Assembly (NCBI GenBank): GCA_002238825.1
Contig: MPNC01000004.1
Coordinates: 255,241 to 319,240, forward strand
DNA: 64,000 bases
From: SAR202 cluster bacterium bin87
GTDB taxonomy: Bacteria; Chloroflexota; Dehalococcoidia; Lucifugimonadales; UBA3495
Direction of reading: 5' to 3'
Part shown: positions 33,664 through 42,723 of the stretch, piece by piece
How positions within the stretch are numbered: the first letter of the stretch is position 1
Layout of the letters: each line of letters begins with the position of its first letter
Made by a program: the position numbers and the translations under genes
Notes under the pieces: generated by a model
What the model saw: only the letters and a program-made list of their open reading frames with translations
Told to the model about the DNA's origin: nothing
Databases searched by the model: none

Positions 33664-35982
33664 CTAGCCAGCGCGCAGACCCAACTCGCCCAGGCTCCGT
33701 CGGGCTGCATCGTCCAGCGACAGCCCGCCGTCCAATCCGGCATCGCACTTCCGTTGCAACTCCCTGAGCTGGTAGGCCACCGGCCGCATCCCTTCGGAGC
33801 GGTGACCCGCCGTCTCGGCCAGGGTCTCGTACGCTTGGTCCAGCGACCAGTAGAACGACAGCAGCCACGACAGTTCCCGCTCGTTGGCAGGAGCCGGCGC
33901 GTCGCTGATATCCAGGATGGTGTTCACCACCTTGGTATAGCGCAGAATGCCCGCCTTGTCCTGCTGGTCGCGGCCGTAGTAGCGCCGTCGCATCAACTCA
34001 ACCACCCGCTGCGAGTAGTTGTCCTCTCCGTAGATGTTGACCGGCAGCCAATTCTCGCGCAGGTCAACCACCTCGTTGCCGTCGCCGTCCAGGATGGCAA
34101 CCGCCACTTCCGAACGCAGCATCCCGTCGTACTCGAACTTGACCGCGTTCCGTAGCAGCGCTTCCTGCAGCATCATGGTCAACTCGCGCGGTATCTTGCG
34201 GTAGCGTGAACCGGACGCTTCCTCGTTGCTGTCGGCGCCCACTCCTCCGGTGTTGAAGGCGTAGTACTCCTGCGGCATCCCGCCCCAGGCCAACTGCTGC
34301 AGCACGTGGTACAGCAGGTTGGCGTTCTCGTCCTCCAGGCCGATGATGAACGGGTCGGAGAAATACTCCACGTACGGCCGGCCGATCGCGCCGATGGCCG
34401 CTCCCATCTGCACCGCCTCGCCATACATCAGCACCCTGATGTACTGCTCAAGGCTCAGCCGGCGCAGGGGCGGTATCACCGTGTTCTGCCGCATCACCTC
34501 CTGCCAGAATACCCGGTCCGTGTTTTCCATGGGCACGTGCACCGAGTCATTCAGCCTGCCACCGGTGATTTTCGAAATCAGTCCCGCCGCGCCCTTGCGC
34601 TGCAACAGGCCCTGCCGCGACAGGATCATCCGCATGTTGCGCACCGGGTTTTCCAGGTAGTTGGGTTCCTGGCTGTCCACGTGCACCGGCACGTTTTCCA
34701 GCGTCTCATCGGGGGACGTGACGCCCGGCGCGCCGCGCAGCACGTCGTACGTGATCGGATCGTCATCCCGCGTCAGGCCGAAGGGCACCGCGTAGAAGTT
34801 GTTCTCCGTGCCGTCGATGGCGTGGGAAATCATCGCGCGCCGCCCGCCCCGATTGCTGGGGACGGGATCATCCAGCGGTTGCAGCAGCACGATGTCGTCG
34901 TTCATCGGGTAGACCCCTTCCTCGGGGTCGGTGTCCAGCTTCAGCACTCCGGCCAGTTCGCTGTTGGCCAACTCCACCATGATGGTCAGCGTGCTCTTGC
35001 CGTGCAGCGACGGCCCCACGGTTACCAGCGCCGTGTTGGCGATGTCGCCGTCCAGCTTGCGCACCCGCGCCATGCTCAGCGCCGCCTGCACCGCCAGGCC
35101 GTTGTTCTGCTTCACCTGGTGCATGGCGATGGACAGGGGGCCCATCTTGTGCTCGCCCACGTAGTCGAACCCGAAGTGCAGCGAGAGCCCCCGCGTGGGC
35201 GCCTTGAACACCAGCTGCGTGATGCCGGCGTCCCGCAACTGCGCCTTGAGCCCTTCGTCCAGATCCAGGTCGTCCATCCAGTGCGGGACTGAGACCTCCA
35301 GGATGTGGGGCTCTTCCTGCCACTGGTCCTGAGGCAACTCGAAGGTGAGCCTCCGCCACATGTACGGAGCCTGCATGTACCTGGTGCCGAACAGCAGTTG
35401 TCGCGCATGAAAAGACCGACCTGGCGCGTCGCAAATCTGCCGGTCGGTCTGCACGATGCCCTTCTCCATATCAGGGTCAGGGCTGGCGAAGTGGGCTTCC
35501 ATCTTCTCGCAAACTCGGTGGAATACCTGGGTGAACAGTCGCTGATTCTCCTCGGAGAACGCCAGCGCGTCCCGGTTGCGGGTGAACCCTTCCACGAAGT
35601 ACTGCGTCAGGTCCGGCCGGCGCACCACGCCCAACTGGCTGAAAAACGCCAGCCCGCCGTTGTCCAGTCGGAACACCGTCTCGGGCCAGACTTTGCTCGA
35701 AGCTCGGCCGGCCGCATTGGCCTCGGCCGCCTCGGTTTCCAGGGCCCGCGCCTCCGCCAAGAGTTTCGAACGCTGTTGCTCCGGAAGGTCCTGGAAGATG
35801 GGCATCCGCGCCACGATCCACTCTTCCGACGGATTGTATAAGGGACTGTCGACGCGCTGGCCCCCCCGCGCTATCGCGCATAACCGCGTCAGCGCCGCCT
35901 CAAATTCGGGGACAATTGCGGGTCCGGACAGCGGCGACTTGGCATCGGGCCGGTCGGCGGTATTCGCGGTGGGGCTAGTCAA
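33664..35982 (-). CDS. Divergent ATP-type phosphoenolpyruvate carboxykinase-like protein
   Basis: 772 residues, longer than classic ATP-PEPCK (about 530). A PEPCK-like core occupies the middle: FDYVGEHKMGPLSIAMHQ (the Y-x-G-E-x-K-x-G block), the P-loop VGPSLHGKSTLTI in place of GLSGTGKTTLS, NDDIVLLQP, GTENNFYAVPFG, and NYLENPVRNMRMILSR (compare T-E-N-T-R in PEPCK). The N-terminal about 270 residues and the C-terminal about 200 are not recognisable. It probably interconverts oxaloacetate and PEP; malate synthase downstream fits that. An uncharacterised PCK-fold kinase is the alternative. Confidence 0.6.
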   Translation of the reverse strand: MTSPTANTADRPDAKSPLSGPAIVPEFEAALTRLCAIARGGQRVDSPLYNPSEEWIVARMPIFQDLPEQQRSKLLAEARALETEAAEANAAGRASSKVWPETVFRLDNGGLAFFSQLGVVRRPDLTQYFVEGFTRNRDALAFSEENQRLFTQVFHRVCEKMEAHFASPDPDMEKGIVQTDRQICDAPGRSFHARQLLFGTRYMQAPYMWRRLTFELPQDQWQEEPHILEVSVPHWMDDLDLDEGLKAQLRDAGITQLVFKAPTRGLSLHFGFDYVGEHKMGPLSIAMHQVKQNNGLAVQAALSMARVRKLDGDIANTALVTVGPSLHGKSTLTIMVELANSELAGVLKLDTDPEEGVYPMNDDIVLLQPLDDPVPSNRGGRRAMISHAIDGTENNFYAVPFGLTRDDDPITYDVLRGAPGVTSPDETLENVPVHVDSQEPNYLENPVRNMRMILSRQGLLQRKGAAGLISKITGGRLNDSVHVPMENTDRVFWQEVMRQNTVIPPLRRLSLEQYIRVLMYGEAVQMGAAIGAIGRPYVEYFSDPFIIGLEDENANLLYHVLQQLAWGGMPQEYYAFNTGGVGADSNEEASGSRYRKIPRELTMMLQEALLRNAVKFEYDGMLRSEVAVAILDGDGNEVVDLRENWLPVNIYGEDNYSQRVVELMRRRYYGRDQQDKAGILRYTKVVNTILDISDAPAPANERELSWLLSFYWSLDQAYETLAETAGHRSEGMRPVAYQLRELQRKCDAGLDGGLSLDDAARRSLGELGLRAG

Positions 35983-36240
35983 GGTATCTCTCCCAGGGAA
36001 CGGACTCGACGCGCGTGACGGGGTGAGCCGTCAATCCTCGCGCAAGGCATCAGAACGATAAGCATTCCATCCGGCGGCAATCAGTTCAAAAGAAGGCAAT
36101 TGGTTTGCAAAATCACGAGCCGCCGGCGCCAGTTTATGAGTGGAAAGCCTGAGAGAATATGCTACCCCTAACCGCAGTGAGTGTCAAAAACCCACGCCGC
36201 AATTTCTCACCGATTTCACGCTCCGGCGATGCCGTGTTGC

Positions 36241-36246
36241 TACAAT
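36241..36246 (+). promoter_or_regulatory. -10 box TACAAT upstream of the broken membrane gene
   Basis: TACAAT within GCTACAATCC lies 19 bases before the GTG at 36266, in line with the other GCTA(T/C)AAT boxes. Confidence 0.4.
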
Positions 36247-36265
36247 CCCCGCCGGCCGAGCGATA

Positions 36266-36990
36266 GTGCCGGACCAGTGGTTTGCATGGGTTCATTCAAT
36301 AGCAGGTTCCGCCAATATCGCCGCTTGGCGCTCGATCTGTCTGTTCGTTGTCGTGGGCGCGATCATATCGGTGGTCGCGGTTGTCTTTCTGCTCAACCTT
36401 GGGCTGACTGACCCCAGTCGCACCAGGGGTGACGTCGGGAGGATCGGCGACGTCGCTGGCATCGTCCAACTTTCTGCTGCCGCGGTCTCATCATCGTGGC
36501 CGGCGGGGTATTTGCCTACCGAAAACTGCAACTGTTCCGTGATTTCGAACCGCACCTGACGGTCACCCATTGCTTGAGCCATCGCCCCATCGGAACCCGA
36601 TATGTACACATTCACATTACCGCCGCCCTCCATAACAGTTCCACGGTCAAAGTGGAAATTCACGAAGCGTTTTTCCGATTGATGCAGGGGGCTCCGTTGA
36701 TGCAGGTGGCTCCGATGGACGATCACATAGCAGAACGGTTGTATGCGGACGCTTTCGACCAACATACCGGGGATATTTTGGATGTCCAGTGGCCTATGCT
36801 CGATGTTCTACCTCGGGCGTCCGGTACAACGGTCTCGACCATTGAGCCAGGAGAGACCCACTATGAGCCGGGCGAATTTATCGTATCCAACGAGGTCACA
36901 ACCGTTCTCCTTTATTCATACTTTTACAACTCTGCTTACTCCGAAGGTTCGAGATCTGCCTCCGGTTGGGACCGTCACTACCGTGTATGA
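36266..36990 (+). pseudogene. Frameshifted two-TM membrane protein, function unknown
   Basis: Frame 1 from GTG 36266 encodes VPDQW, then a clear membrane helix ICLFVVVGAIISVVAVVFLL, and runs to about 36482. The -1 frame then continues with a second helix GLIIVAGGVFAYRKL and a soluble domain ending at 36990 (about 165 residues, beta-rich, with TVTHCLSHRPIGTRY). One missing base near 36482-36486, in GCCGCGGTC, would join the two as about 241 residues with continuous sense. The soluble part is not recognised. A sequencing or assembly indel is possible. Confidence 0.55.
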
Positions 36991-37038
36991 TATCGTGTGA
37001 ATCGAGCTTGGGATTACGCGGTGTTTCAGGAGGTCCCG

Positions 37039-37215
37039 ATGCCGTCCAAAAATCCAAAGCCGGAGAGCAGGATGGCCGCAGAGGCGCCCGAAACTCGGGG
37101 CATAAAACCTCGGCTGTTTGAGGGAATGGAACCCAGGAAAAGTGGTCCCAAAGCTTGGCCTTCCGGTAAACCCCCCGGCGGCAAGTTGCCTCCTGAATCC
37201 AAACCTCGCACCTGA
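37039..37215 (+). CDS. Small basic Pro/Lys-rich protein
   Basis: 58 residues, rich in Pro, Lys, Gly and Ser, with no helix or membrane segment. The ATG follows a perfect GGAGGT by 5 bases (37030-37035), which is the main reason to call it. It looks intrinsically disordered. It sits between the broken membrane gene and the small TM protein at 37255 on the same strand. Function unknown. Confidence 0.45.
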   Translation: MPSKNPKPESRMAAEAPETRGIKPRLFEGMEPRKSGPKAWPSGKPPGGKLPPESKPRT

Positions 37216-37254
37216 CGAGTGCATTGAACCCTCACCCAGCGACCGAGGGACAGG

Positions 37255-37440
37255 ATGGCCATGCTGCCTCCGCACCCCACAGACGAACACCTCACCCGCG
37301 CCAGAACCCAGCGCGACGCGGAGAACGCTGCCAAAAGCCACCGAGGCCGAGGGGTTACCTTCGGCGATGTTGCACTGCTCTCGGGATTGGGGCTCGCGGT
37401 AGTGGCGGTCATCACCTTGGCGGTTCTCGTGCTCATCTGA
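37255..37440 (+). CDS. Small tail-anchored membrane protein
   Basis: 61 residues. The N-terminal half is polar and charged (RARTQRDAENAAKSHRGRG). The last 22 residues form one membrane helix (LLSGLGLAVVAVITLAVLVLI) that runs to the stop, so it would be tail-anchored with the N-terminus in the cytoplasm. A purine-rich GAGGGACAGG lies just before the ATG. Function unknown. Confidence 0.5.
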   Translation: MAMLPPHPTDEHLTRARTQRDAENAAKSHRGRGVTFGDVALLSGLGLAVVAVITLAVLVLI

Positions 37441-37502
37441 CCGCCTCCGCCCCGAATCTCCTCCATAAACCCTGACGCCGGACATCCAATTGTGCAGACC
37501 CG

Positions 37503-37531
37503 GGCAGCATGGTTCACCGTGCTGCCTTTTT
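37503..37531 (+). terminator. Rho-independent terminator
   Basis: Stem GGCAGCATGG with CCGTGCTGCC (one mismatch), 4-base loop, followed by TTTTT. It ends the small-gene transcript before the acyl-CoA ligase. Confidence 0.8.
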
Positions 37532-37596
37532 GATGACCCGGCGACACGAGCAAGCTGTCAGGTTCAGGAACCGCAGAACCCAAGCCGCAAAACGGA

Positions 37597-37602
37597 TACA
37601 AT
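37597..37602 (+). promoter_or_regulatory. -10 box TACAAT for the acyl-CoA ligase gene
   Basis: TACAAT within GGATACAATAG, 80 bases before the ATG and after the terminator at 37503. No clear -35. Confidence 0.4.
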
Positions 37603-37682
37603 AGCCTCATCACCAACCGCCCGACGAACCTGCTCGGATCCAACAGGCGAAAAGCCCATAACACTTCTCAGGAGGTGTTCCC

Positions 37683-39374
37683 ATGGCCCCAACCATCAAT
37701 ACCCGCCTCCCCATCGGCGACATCCTTGACCAGCAGACCGACCGCTACCCCGACCGCGAAGCCCTGGTGCATACCGCCGCCGGCGACCGGTTCACCTACC
37801 GCCAGTTCCACGCCGAGGTGGAGCGCGTCGCCCGCGGCCTCATGTCCATCGGCATCGAGAAGGGCCAGCACGTCGGCATCTGGGCCACCAACTACACCGA
37901 GTGGGTCCTGACCCAGTTCGCCACCGCCAAGATCGGCGCCGTCCTGGTCAACGTCAACCCGGCCTACCGCACCCACGAGTTGGCCTACCTGCTGGAGCAG
38001 TCCCAGCTCACCGCCCTGGTTCTCATCGGCCGCTTCCGCACCTCCGACTACGTGGGCATGGTCAACGAGCTCATCCCCGAGTTGCTCGAAACGACGCCGG
38101 GCCGGTTGAACTCCGCCAATTTCCCCTTCCTCCGCCACCTCGTATTCATTCCGCCCCACGACGCGCCGGACGCGCCAACGCCCGAGGGCATGTGGCGCTG
38201 GAACGACCTGCTCACCCACGCCGAGCAGGTGAGCGCAGCAGACCTCCAGGCCCGCCAGGTCCAGTGCGGCCCCGACGACCCCATCAACATCCAGTACACC
38301 TCGGGCACCACCGGCAACCCCAAGGGCGCGACCCTCACCCACCACAACATCCTTTCCAACGCACTCCACGTCGGCGACTGTATGGAGATGGACGAACACG
38401 ACCGCCTCTGCATCCCCGTGCCCTTCTACCACTGCTTCGGCTGCGTCATGGGCACTCTGAACTGCGTCGTCCACGGCTCCACCATGGTCATTCCCGCCGA
38501 GCACTTCGACCCGCTCCAGACTCTCACCGCTATATCCGACGAACGCTGCACCGCCGTCCACGGCGTGCCCACCATGTTCATCGCCCAGCTCAGCCATCCC
38601 GACTTCGCCCAGTTTGACCTCGGCTCCCTGCGCACCGGCATCATGGCCGGCTCCCCCTGTCCCATCGAGGTCATGCGCGAGGTCATCGACCGCATGGGCG
38701 CCGAACGCGTCACCATCGCCTACGGCCTCACCGAGGCCTCGCCGGTCATCACCCAGACCCTCGCCGACGACAGCATCGAGCGTCGCGTCTCCACCGTGGG
38801 CAAGGTCCTGCCTAACGTGGAGGTACGTCTGGTCGACCCCGACACCGACCTCGAAGTGAGCGCCGGCCAGCAGGGCGAGCTCCAGACCCGCAGCAGCATG
38901 GTCATGCTGGGCTACTACAACCTGCCCGACGCCACCGCCGACGCCATCGACACCGACGGCTGGCTCCACACCGGCGACCTCGCCACCGTCGATGACGAGG
39001 GCTACTACAAGATCACCGGCCGCCTCAAGGACATGATCGTTCGCGGCGGCGAGAACGTCTATCCCCGAGAGATCGAGGAGTTCCTTTACTCCCATCCGGA
39101 CATCGACGACGTGCAGGTCATCGGCGTCCCCGACCAGCGTTTCGGCGAAGAGGTCATGGCCTGGGTCCGCCTCAAGCCCGACGCCGACGCCACCGAGGAC
39201 TCAATCCGCGACTTCTGCCGCGGCAAAATCGCCCACTACAAGGTGCCTCGCTACGTCAAGCTCACCGACGAGTTCCCCATGACCGTCACCGGCAAGGTCC
39301 AGAAGTTCCTCATGCGCGAGCAGTCCATCGAAGAGCTGGGCCTGCAAGCGGCGGCCAGCGTGGAGACCGCGTGA
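37683..39374 (+). CDS. AMP-dependent acyl-CoA synthetase
   Basis: 563 residues, medium/long-chain fatty acid-CoA ligase type. P-loop-like AMP motif YTSGTTGNPKG (about 203-213), GLTEASPV (A5 region), DGWLHTGDLATVD (A7, with the ATP-ribose Asp) and the C-terminal VTGKVQKF carrying the adenylation Lys. It activates a carboxylic acid through acyl-AMP to acyl-CoA. AGGAGGTG precedes the ATG. A single gene with its own promoter. Substrate chain length cannot be fixed from sequence. Confidence 0.93.
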   Translation: MAPTINTRLPIGDILDQQTDRYPDREALVHTAAGDRFTYRQFHAEVERVARGLMSIGIEKGQHVGIWATNYTEWVLTQFATAKIGAVLVNVNPAYRTHELAYLLEQSQLTALVLIGRFRTSDYVGMVNELIPELLETTPGRLNSANFPFLRHLVFIPPHDAPDAPTPEGMWRWNDLLTHAEQVSAADLQARQVQCGPDDPINIQYTSGTTGNPKGATLTHHNILSNALHVGDCMEMDEHDRLCIPVPFYHCFGCVMGTLNCVVHGSTMVIPAEHFDPLQTLTAISDERCTAVHGVPTMFIAQLSHPDFAQFDLGSLRTGIMAGSPCPIEVMREVIDRMGAERVTIAYGLTEASPVITQTLADDSIERRVSTVGKVLPNVEVRLVDPDTDLEVSAGQQGELQTRSSMVMLGYYNLPDATADAIDTDGWLHTGDLATVDDEGYYKITGRLKDMIVRGGENVYPREIEEFLYSHPDIDDVQVIGVPDQRFGEEVMAWVRLKPDADATEDSIRDFCRGKIAHYKVPRYVKLTDEFPMTVTGKVQKFLMREQSIEELGLQAAASVETA

Positions 39375-39484
39375 AGGTCTTGGTCCCGCGGGGTTACGCA
39401 CGATGTTGATGCACGAGAAAACCCTTGCGTTTCATCCACCCGCGCCTGTGCGTTTACAAACGATCATCCCATTCCGGGGGCTTG

Positions 39485-39856
39485 TCAAGTGTCGCTCGGG
39501 CCGTTAGCTTGAACGAGAAGCCGGAAGATGTCCGCAATCACCAAGAGCAATTCATCGTCTGCCATTTTCCCATACAGATGACCCATCCGATTTGCAGACA
39601 ACGTACGTACTTGATCAGTCAAGACCCATGAGGGCGACTTGGGCATTTGGACTGACTGGATTCGGCGCGAAGTCGGACGGCTCTCGTGGACTTCACTGGA
39701 ACTAATCAGCGATACGATGACCAATTGGGAGGCAGCGTTGAAATGGTCGTTGCTAAGGATGAGAGCAGGTCGCGGGTTACCCTGCTCATGGCCCACGACA
39801 TCGTAATCTCGCTCGATATTTGCTTGCCTGATCTCGCCCCTCAGTAGCAAGGCCAT
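39485..39856 (-). CDS. mazF: MazF/PemK family toxin (endoribonuclease)
   Basis: 123 residues. MALLLRGEIRQANIERDYDVVGHEQGNPRPALILSND is the N-terminal PemK/MazF block (the RGEI ... GHEQG..RPALI..ND pattern), followed by a strand VIVSLISS. The toxin is expected to cut mRNA at short sequence motifs. Its ATG at 39856 lies inside the upstream gene, overlapping its end by 16 bp, as in toxin-antitoxin operons. The antitoxin would therefore be the unrelated 182-residue protein at 39841. Confidence 0.82.
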   Translation of the reverse strand: MALLLRGEIRQANIERDYDVVGHEQGNPRPALILSNDHFNAASQLVIVSLISSSEVHESRPTSRRIQSVQMPKSPSWVLTDQVRTLSANRMGHLYGKMADDELLLVIADIFRLLVQANGPSDT

Positions 39857-40389
39857 GCTTTGGAGTCCTCTTCCAGACCCGATTCTGCCAACGCAATACC
39901 TTCTGATATCTGTGCCGGAGTCATGGTCAAATCTCGGGATGGCTCTTCCGACATCTGTCGGCGCGCAAATTCGAACGAAACCGCAGAGTAGATGACATGA
40001 CCCAGCCTGCTTACCGCGTAGCACAACGCATCCAACTCGTTTGGAAACTGCGCCAAGGTGATCGGTGCGACTATGCTGCTGGGCGAGATGGCCTCTAGCC
40101 AATCAGTAACCACCCGTTCTCGCTCATCCTCGTCGTAGACGTCTGTAACCGACGTCAGAGCCTTTGACAATGAGTCCCGGTCCATGCTGCCAATCCAATC
40201 TTGGAGCATTGTTTCCAGTTCATCGACACGCTCGTTCGTGAATCCGTCAGCGGCGAGTTGCGCACGCCAGCCTAGATAGTCAAGATGAGTCAGTTTTTCG
40301 ATGGTAGGGGCCAGCAGAGCGATTGGATCTAAATCGTCCCTATTCGTGAACATGCTGTCCACGATGGGACGTTCCATGGCCATAGTCAT
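39841..40389 (-). CDS. Putative antitoxin of the MazF module, novel type
   Basis: 182 residues, acidic and mostly helical (DELETMLQDWIGSMDRDSLSK, DEDERERVVTDWLEAI). GGAGGAGAG precedes the ATG. It is roughly twice the size of MazE-type antitoxins, with no AbrB/RHH DNA-binding signature visible. The 16-bp overlap with mazF and the shared strand make it the natural partner. It may instead be a host gene into which mazF was captured. Function inferred from position. Confidence 0.5.
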   Translation of the reverse strand: MTMAMERPIVDSMFTNRDDLDPIALLAPTIEKLTHLDYLGWRAQLAADGFTNERVDELETMLQDWIGSMDRDSLSKALTSVTDVYDEDERERVVTDWLEAISPSSIVAPITLAQFPNELDALCYAVSRLGHVIYSAVSFEFARRQMSEEPSRDLTMTPAQISEGIALAESGLEEDSKAWPCY

Positions 40390-40773
40390 GGTCTCTCCTC
40401 CGTCCCGCTAATTGCTACTTCTATGGTACCGCAACACACCGGGTGGCACCCTAGCGTAGCGGGGATTTTATGGGTGCAACCCGTGAATGTCCAGCGCGAC
40501 CACCACTCGGCACACCACGTGAATGGTACCGCCAAGAGCCCATCACGCAATACGGCGTAGATGAACCCTACTCACGCCGCTAGCAGTACGATCTCGTAAC
40601 CGCGACACAACCCGGCAGCCCACAAACCGTTCCACCTAGCCTGACACCATGCCGTCTGCAATTGCAATCGCGGCGCGGCGATGTCGCCGTAGCCAATAGG
40701 TAGCGCTCAATCGAGCCCCGAAACACAGTCCTCGGGTCGGCGTAAATGATGGAACCATAAGGCCAGTGCCGCT
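40390..40773. other. Intergenic region without identifiable feature
   Basis: 384 bases between the antitoxin start and the end of the P-loop kinase gene. I see no credible gene, tRNA, repeat copy or strong hairpin. A 66-codon frame on the minus strand (40580-40780) has unusual codon use and no ribosome site. Confidence 0.5.
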
Positions 40774-41361
40774 CTACCACGACGTTGCGCCCAACGCAGC
40801 CACCAACGCCTCCGCCTCCGCAGGTCCCCGCAGCTCAATCACCCGCAGGTGCGGAAAGTCCCCGCCATCCAGGATCCGCCGGTAATCCTGCCGCACCCGC
40901 CGGTAGCTGGTGATGGCCCACAGGATGATCGAGTCGCGGCTGAGGAACGATTGCCTGAAGCCTTCCCGGTTGCCCGAGAACAGCTCCTCCTGGGTAATCA
41001 CCCGCCTGGTGGTCCGGGAAAGCGCCCGCCACAACACCACGCGGAAGGGATAGTTGAGCCACACGACAGTCGTGGCTCGCCCCCAGACAATGTCCCGCAC
41101 GGAGCTGTAGTTGCCATCCATAACCCACCGCTCTCCCGCCGCAGCCTCGCCAGCCATCCGCCGGATCTCGTCCACCGGCCGCTCCTGCCACCCCGGCTTC
41201 CAGTGAATGGCGTCCAGCTCGGTGTGGGGTGATCCCAGCGCCCGCGACAGCTGCCGCGCCAGCGTCGTCTTGCCGGAGCAACTCGACCCGACCACTGCTA
41301 CCCGCTCCATCGCCCGATTTACGTCCTCATCCGCCATGATCATTTGAGGGTACCGCCGCAT
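40774..41361 (-). CDS. P-loop NTPase, adenylate-kinase-like (topology modulation/FlaR type)
   Basis: 195 residues. Walker A is GSSCSGKTT (about 25-33), and LDAIHWKPGWQERP follows, which is characteristic of the small kinase-like family annotated as DNA topology modulation protein. VMDGNYSSVRDIVWGRA and WLNYPFRVVLWR are the other family blocks. The start at 41361 has GGAGG 5 bases upstream; the internal ATGs at 41343 and 41337 do not. It probably phosphorylates a small molecule or nucleotide. Biological role not known. Confidence 0.8.
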   Translation of the reverse strand: MRRYPQMIMADEDVNRAMERVAVVGSSCSGKTTLARQLSRALGSPHTELDAIHWKPGWQERPVDEIRRMAGEAAAGERWVMDGNYSSVRDIVWGRATTVVWLNYPFRVVLWRALSRTTRRVITQEELFSGNREGFRQSFLSRDSIILWAITSYRRVRQDYRRILDGGDFPHLRVIELRGPAEAEALVAALGATSW

Positions 41362-41483
41362 CGAACCTCCGCCACATTAGGTTTGTGATCCTGCGGCAAC
41401 AGCATCTTCTCCGCAATGATACTCGTCAACTCCGAGCGGTTGACGCTACTCACCCCACCCTAGCCGTATCCCGCCCCGTAATC

Positions 41484-41489
41484 TACAAT
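41484..41489 (+). promoter_or_regulatory. -10 box TACAAT for the alcohol dehydrogenase gene
   Basis: TACAAT within TCTACAATGG, 71 bases before the TTG start. No convincing -35. Confidence 0.35.
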
Positions 41490-41560
41490 GGACATGCTAT
41501 CTATACCCGGCGCGTCACAATCGACAGAATCTGCGCCGTCATCCTCAGGAGGGACCCGTT

Positions 41561-42661
41561 TTGAAGGTTAAAGCTGCCGTTTTGTGGGAAGTTGGTCAGC
41601 CTCTCGATATCCGCGAGGTCGACCTCGATGAGCCGAAGGCCGGCGAGGTCCTGGTGAAGGTCGGTTCCGCCGGCATCTGCCGCAGCGACCGCCACTTCAT
41701 GCACGGCGACGCCCCCATCGCCATCCCCGTCGTCCTCGGACACGAGGGCGCCGGAACCGTCGTCCAGACCGGCCCGGGCGTCACCCTCGCCTCTGAGGGG
41801 GACCAGGTCATCCTGTCCTTCGTGCCCGCCTGCGGACGCTGTCGCTCCTGCCTCGAGGGCTACAGCAACCTCTGCGACCTCCACGGGGCCACCGGCGCCA
41901 ACATGCTCGACGGCACCACCCGCCTCCACGCCGAGGGCAAGGACGTCCACCACATGGGCAAGGTGGCCTGCTTCGCCGAGTACGCCGTCATCCCCGAAAC
42001 CGGCGTGGTGCCTCTCTCCGACTCCATCCCCATGGACAAGGCCGCCATGATCGGCTGCTCCGTCACCACCGGAGTCGGCGCGGCCATCTACAGCGCCGAG
42101 ATCAAGCCCGGCAGCACCGTCGCCGTCATCGGCTGCGGCGGCGTCGGACTCAACGTCATCATGGGCGCGGCCCTCGCCAACGCCAGCCAGATCATCGCCG
42201 TCGACATCCGCGAGGCCCAGCTCGAGTTCGCCATGCGCTTCGGCGCCACCCACACCGTCAACGCCGCCGACCAGGACCCGGTTCGCCAGGTCAAGGACCT
42301 CACCGGCGGCCGCGGCGCCGACTACACCTTCGAGGTTTTCGGCAGCGGGGACACCACCAAGGCTGCCTATGACATGGCCGCCAAGCGCGGCATCGTCACC
42401 GTCGTCGGTATCGCCCCCTGGGGCCAGGAAGCCGGCATCAACGCCGTCGACCTCGTCCGCAACGAGAAGACCCTGCGCGGCTCCTACTACGGTTCCGCCC
42501 GCTCCCGCACCGACATGCCCGTCATGGTCGACCTCTACCAGTCCGGCAAGCTCAACCTCGACGACCTGGTCGTGCGCCACTACACCCTCGACCAGATCAA
42601 CGAGGCCTACGACGACCTCGACCGCGGCGAAATCGGCCGCGGCGCCATCATGTTCGACTAA
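41561..42661 (+). CDS. Zinc-dependent alcohol dehydrogenase (class III-like MDR)
   Basis: 366 residues, medium-chain dehydrogenase. Catalytic zinc ligands are C40 (GICRSD) and H61/E62 (GHEGAG). The structural zinc is bound by C91, C94, C97 and C105 in ACGRCRSCLEGYSNLC. The NAD-binding Rossmann loop is GCGGVGLN (about 191-198), and VDIREAQLE gives the acidic residue that favours NAD over NADP. The start is TTG, placed by AGGAGGGA just upstream. It oxidises an alcohol or aldehyde adduct; resemblance is to formaldehyde-dehydrogenase-type MDRs. A hairpin follows the stop. Confidence 0.92.
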   Translation: MKVKAAVLWEVGQPLDIREVDLDEPKAGEVLVKVGSAGICRSDRHFMHGDAPIAIPVVLGHEGAGTVVQTGPGVTLASEGDQVILSFVPACGRCRSCLEGYSNLCDLHGATGANMLDGTTRLHAEGKDVHHMGKVACFAEYAVIPETGVVPLSDSIPMDKAAMIGCSVTTGVGAAIYSAEIKPGSTVAVIGCGGVGLNVIMGAALANASQIIAVDIREAQLEFAMRFGATHTVNAADQDPVRQVKDLTGGRGADYTFEVFGSGDTTKAAYDMAAKRGIVTVVGIAPWGQEAGINAVDLVRNEKTLRGSYYGSARSRTDMPVMVDLYQSGKLNLDDLVVRHYTLDQINEAYDDLDRGEIGRGAIMFD

Positions 42662-42672
42662 TGGGTTCTTCG

Positions 42673-42698
42673 CAGGGGCGGATGATCATTCGCCCCCG
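42673..42698. repeat. Short hairpin repeat family C, copy 3
   Basis: Stem AGGGGCGGATGA against CATTCGCCCCC, 12 bases past the alcohol dehydrogenase stop and just before the HEPN/PaREP1 genes. Same sequence family as 12084, 14119, 50900 and 52252. Confidence 0.7.
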
Positions 42699-42723
42699 CA
42701 ACCTCCTCCGTCATACGCCCATC

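Noticed and set aside
37668-39095. 475-codon minus-strand frame opposite the acyl-CoA ligase, and similar long antisense frames at 5129, 31353, 41501 and 43482
   Set aside because: All are complements of well-supported genes with codon bias in the other direction; composition is Gly/Ala/Val/Asp- or Arg/His-rich without motifs.
40580-40780. 66-codon minus-strand frame in the gap before the P-loop kinase
   Set aside because: Atypical composition, no ribosome site and no similarity to any family I know.
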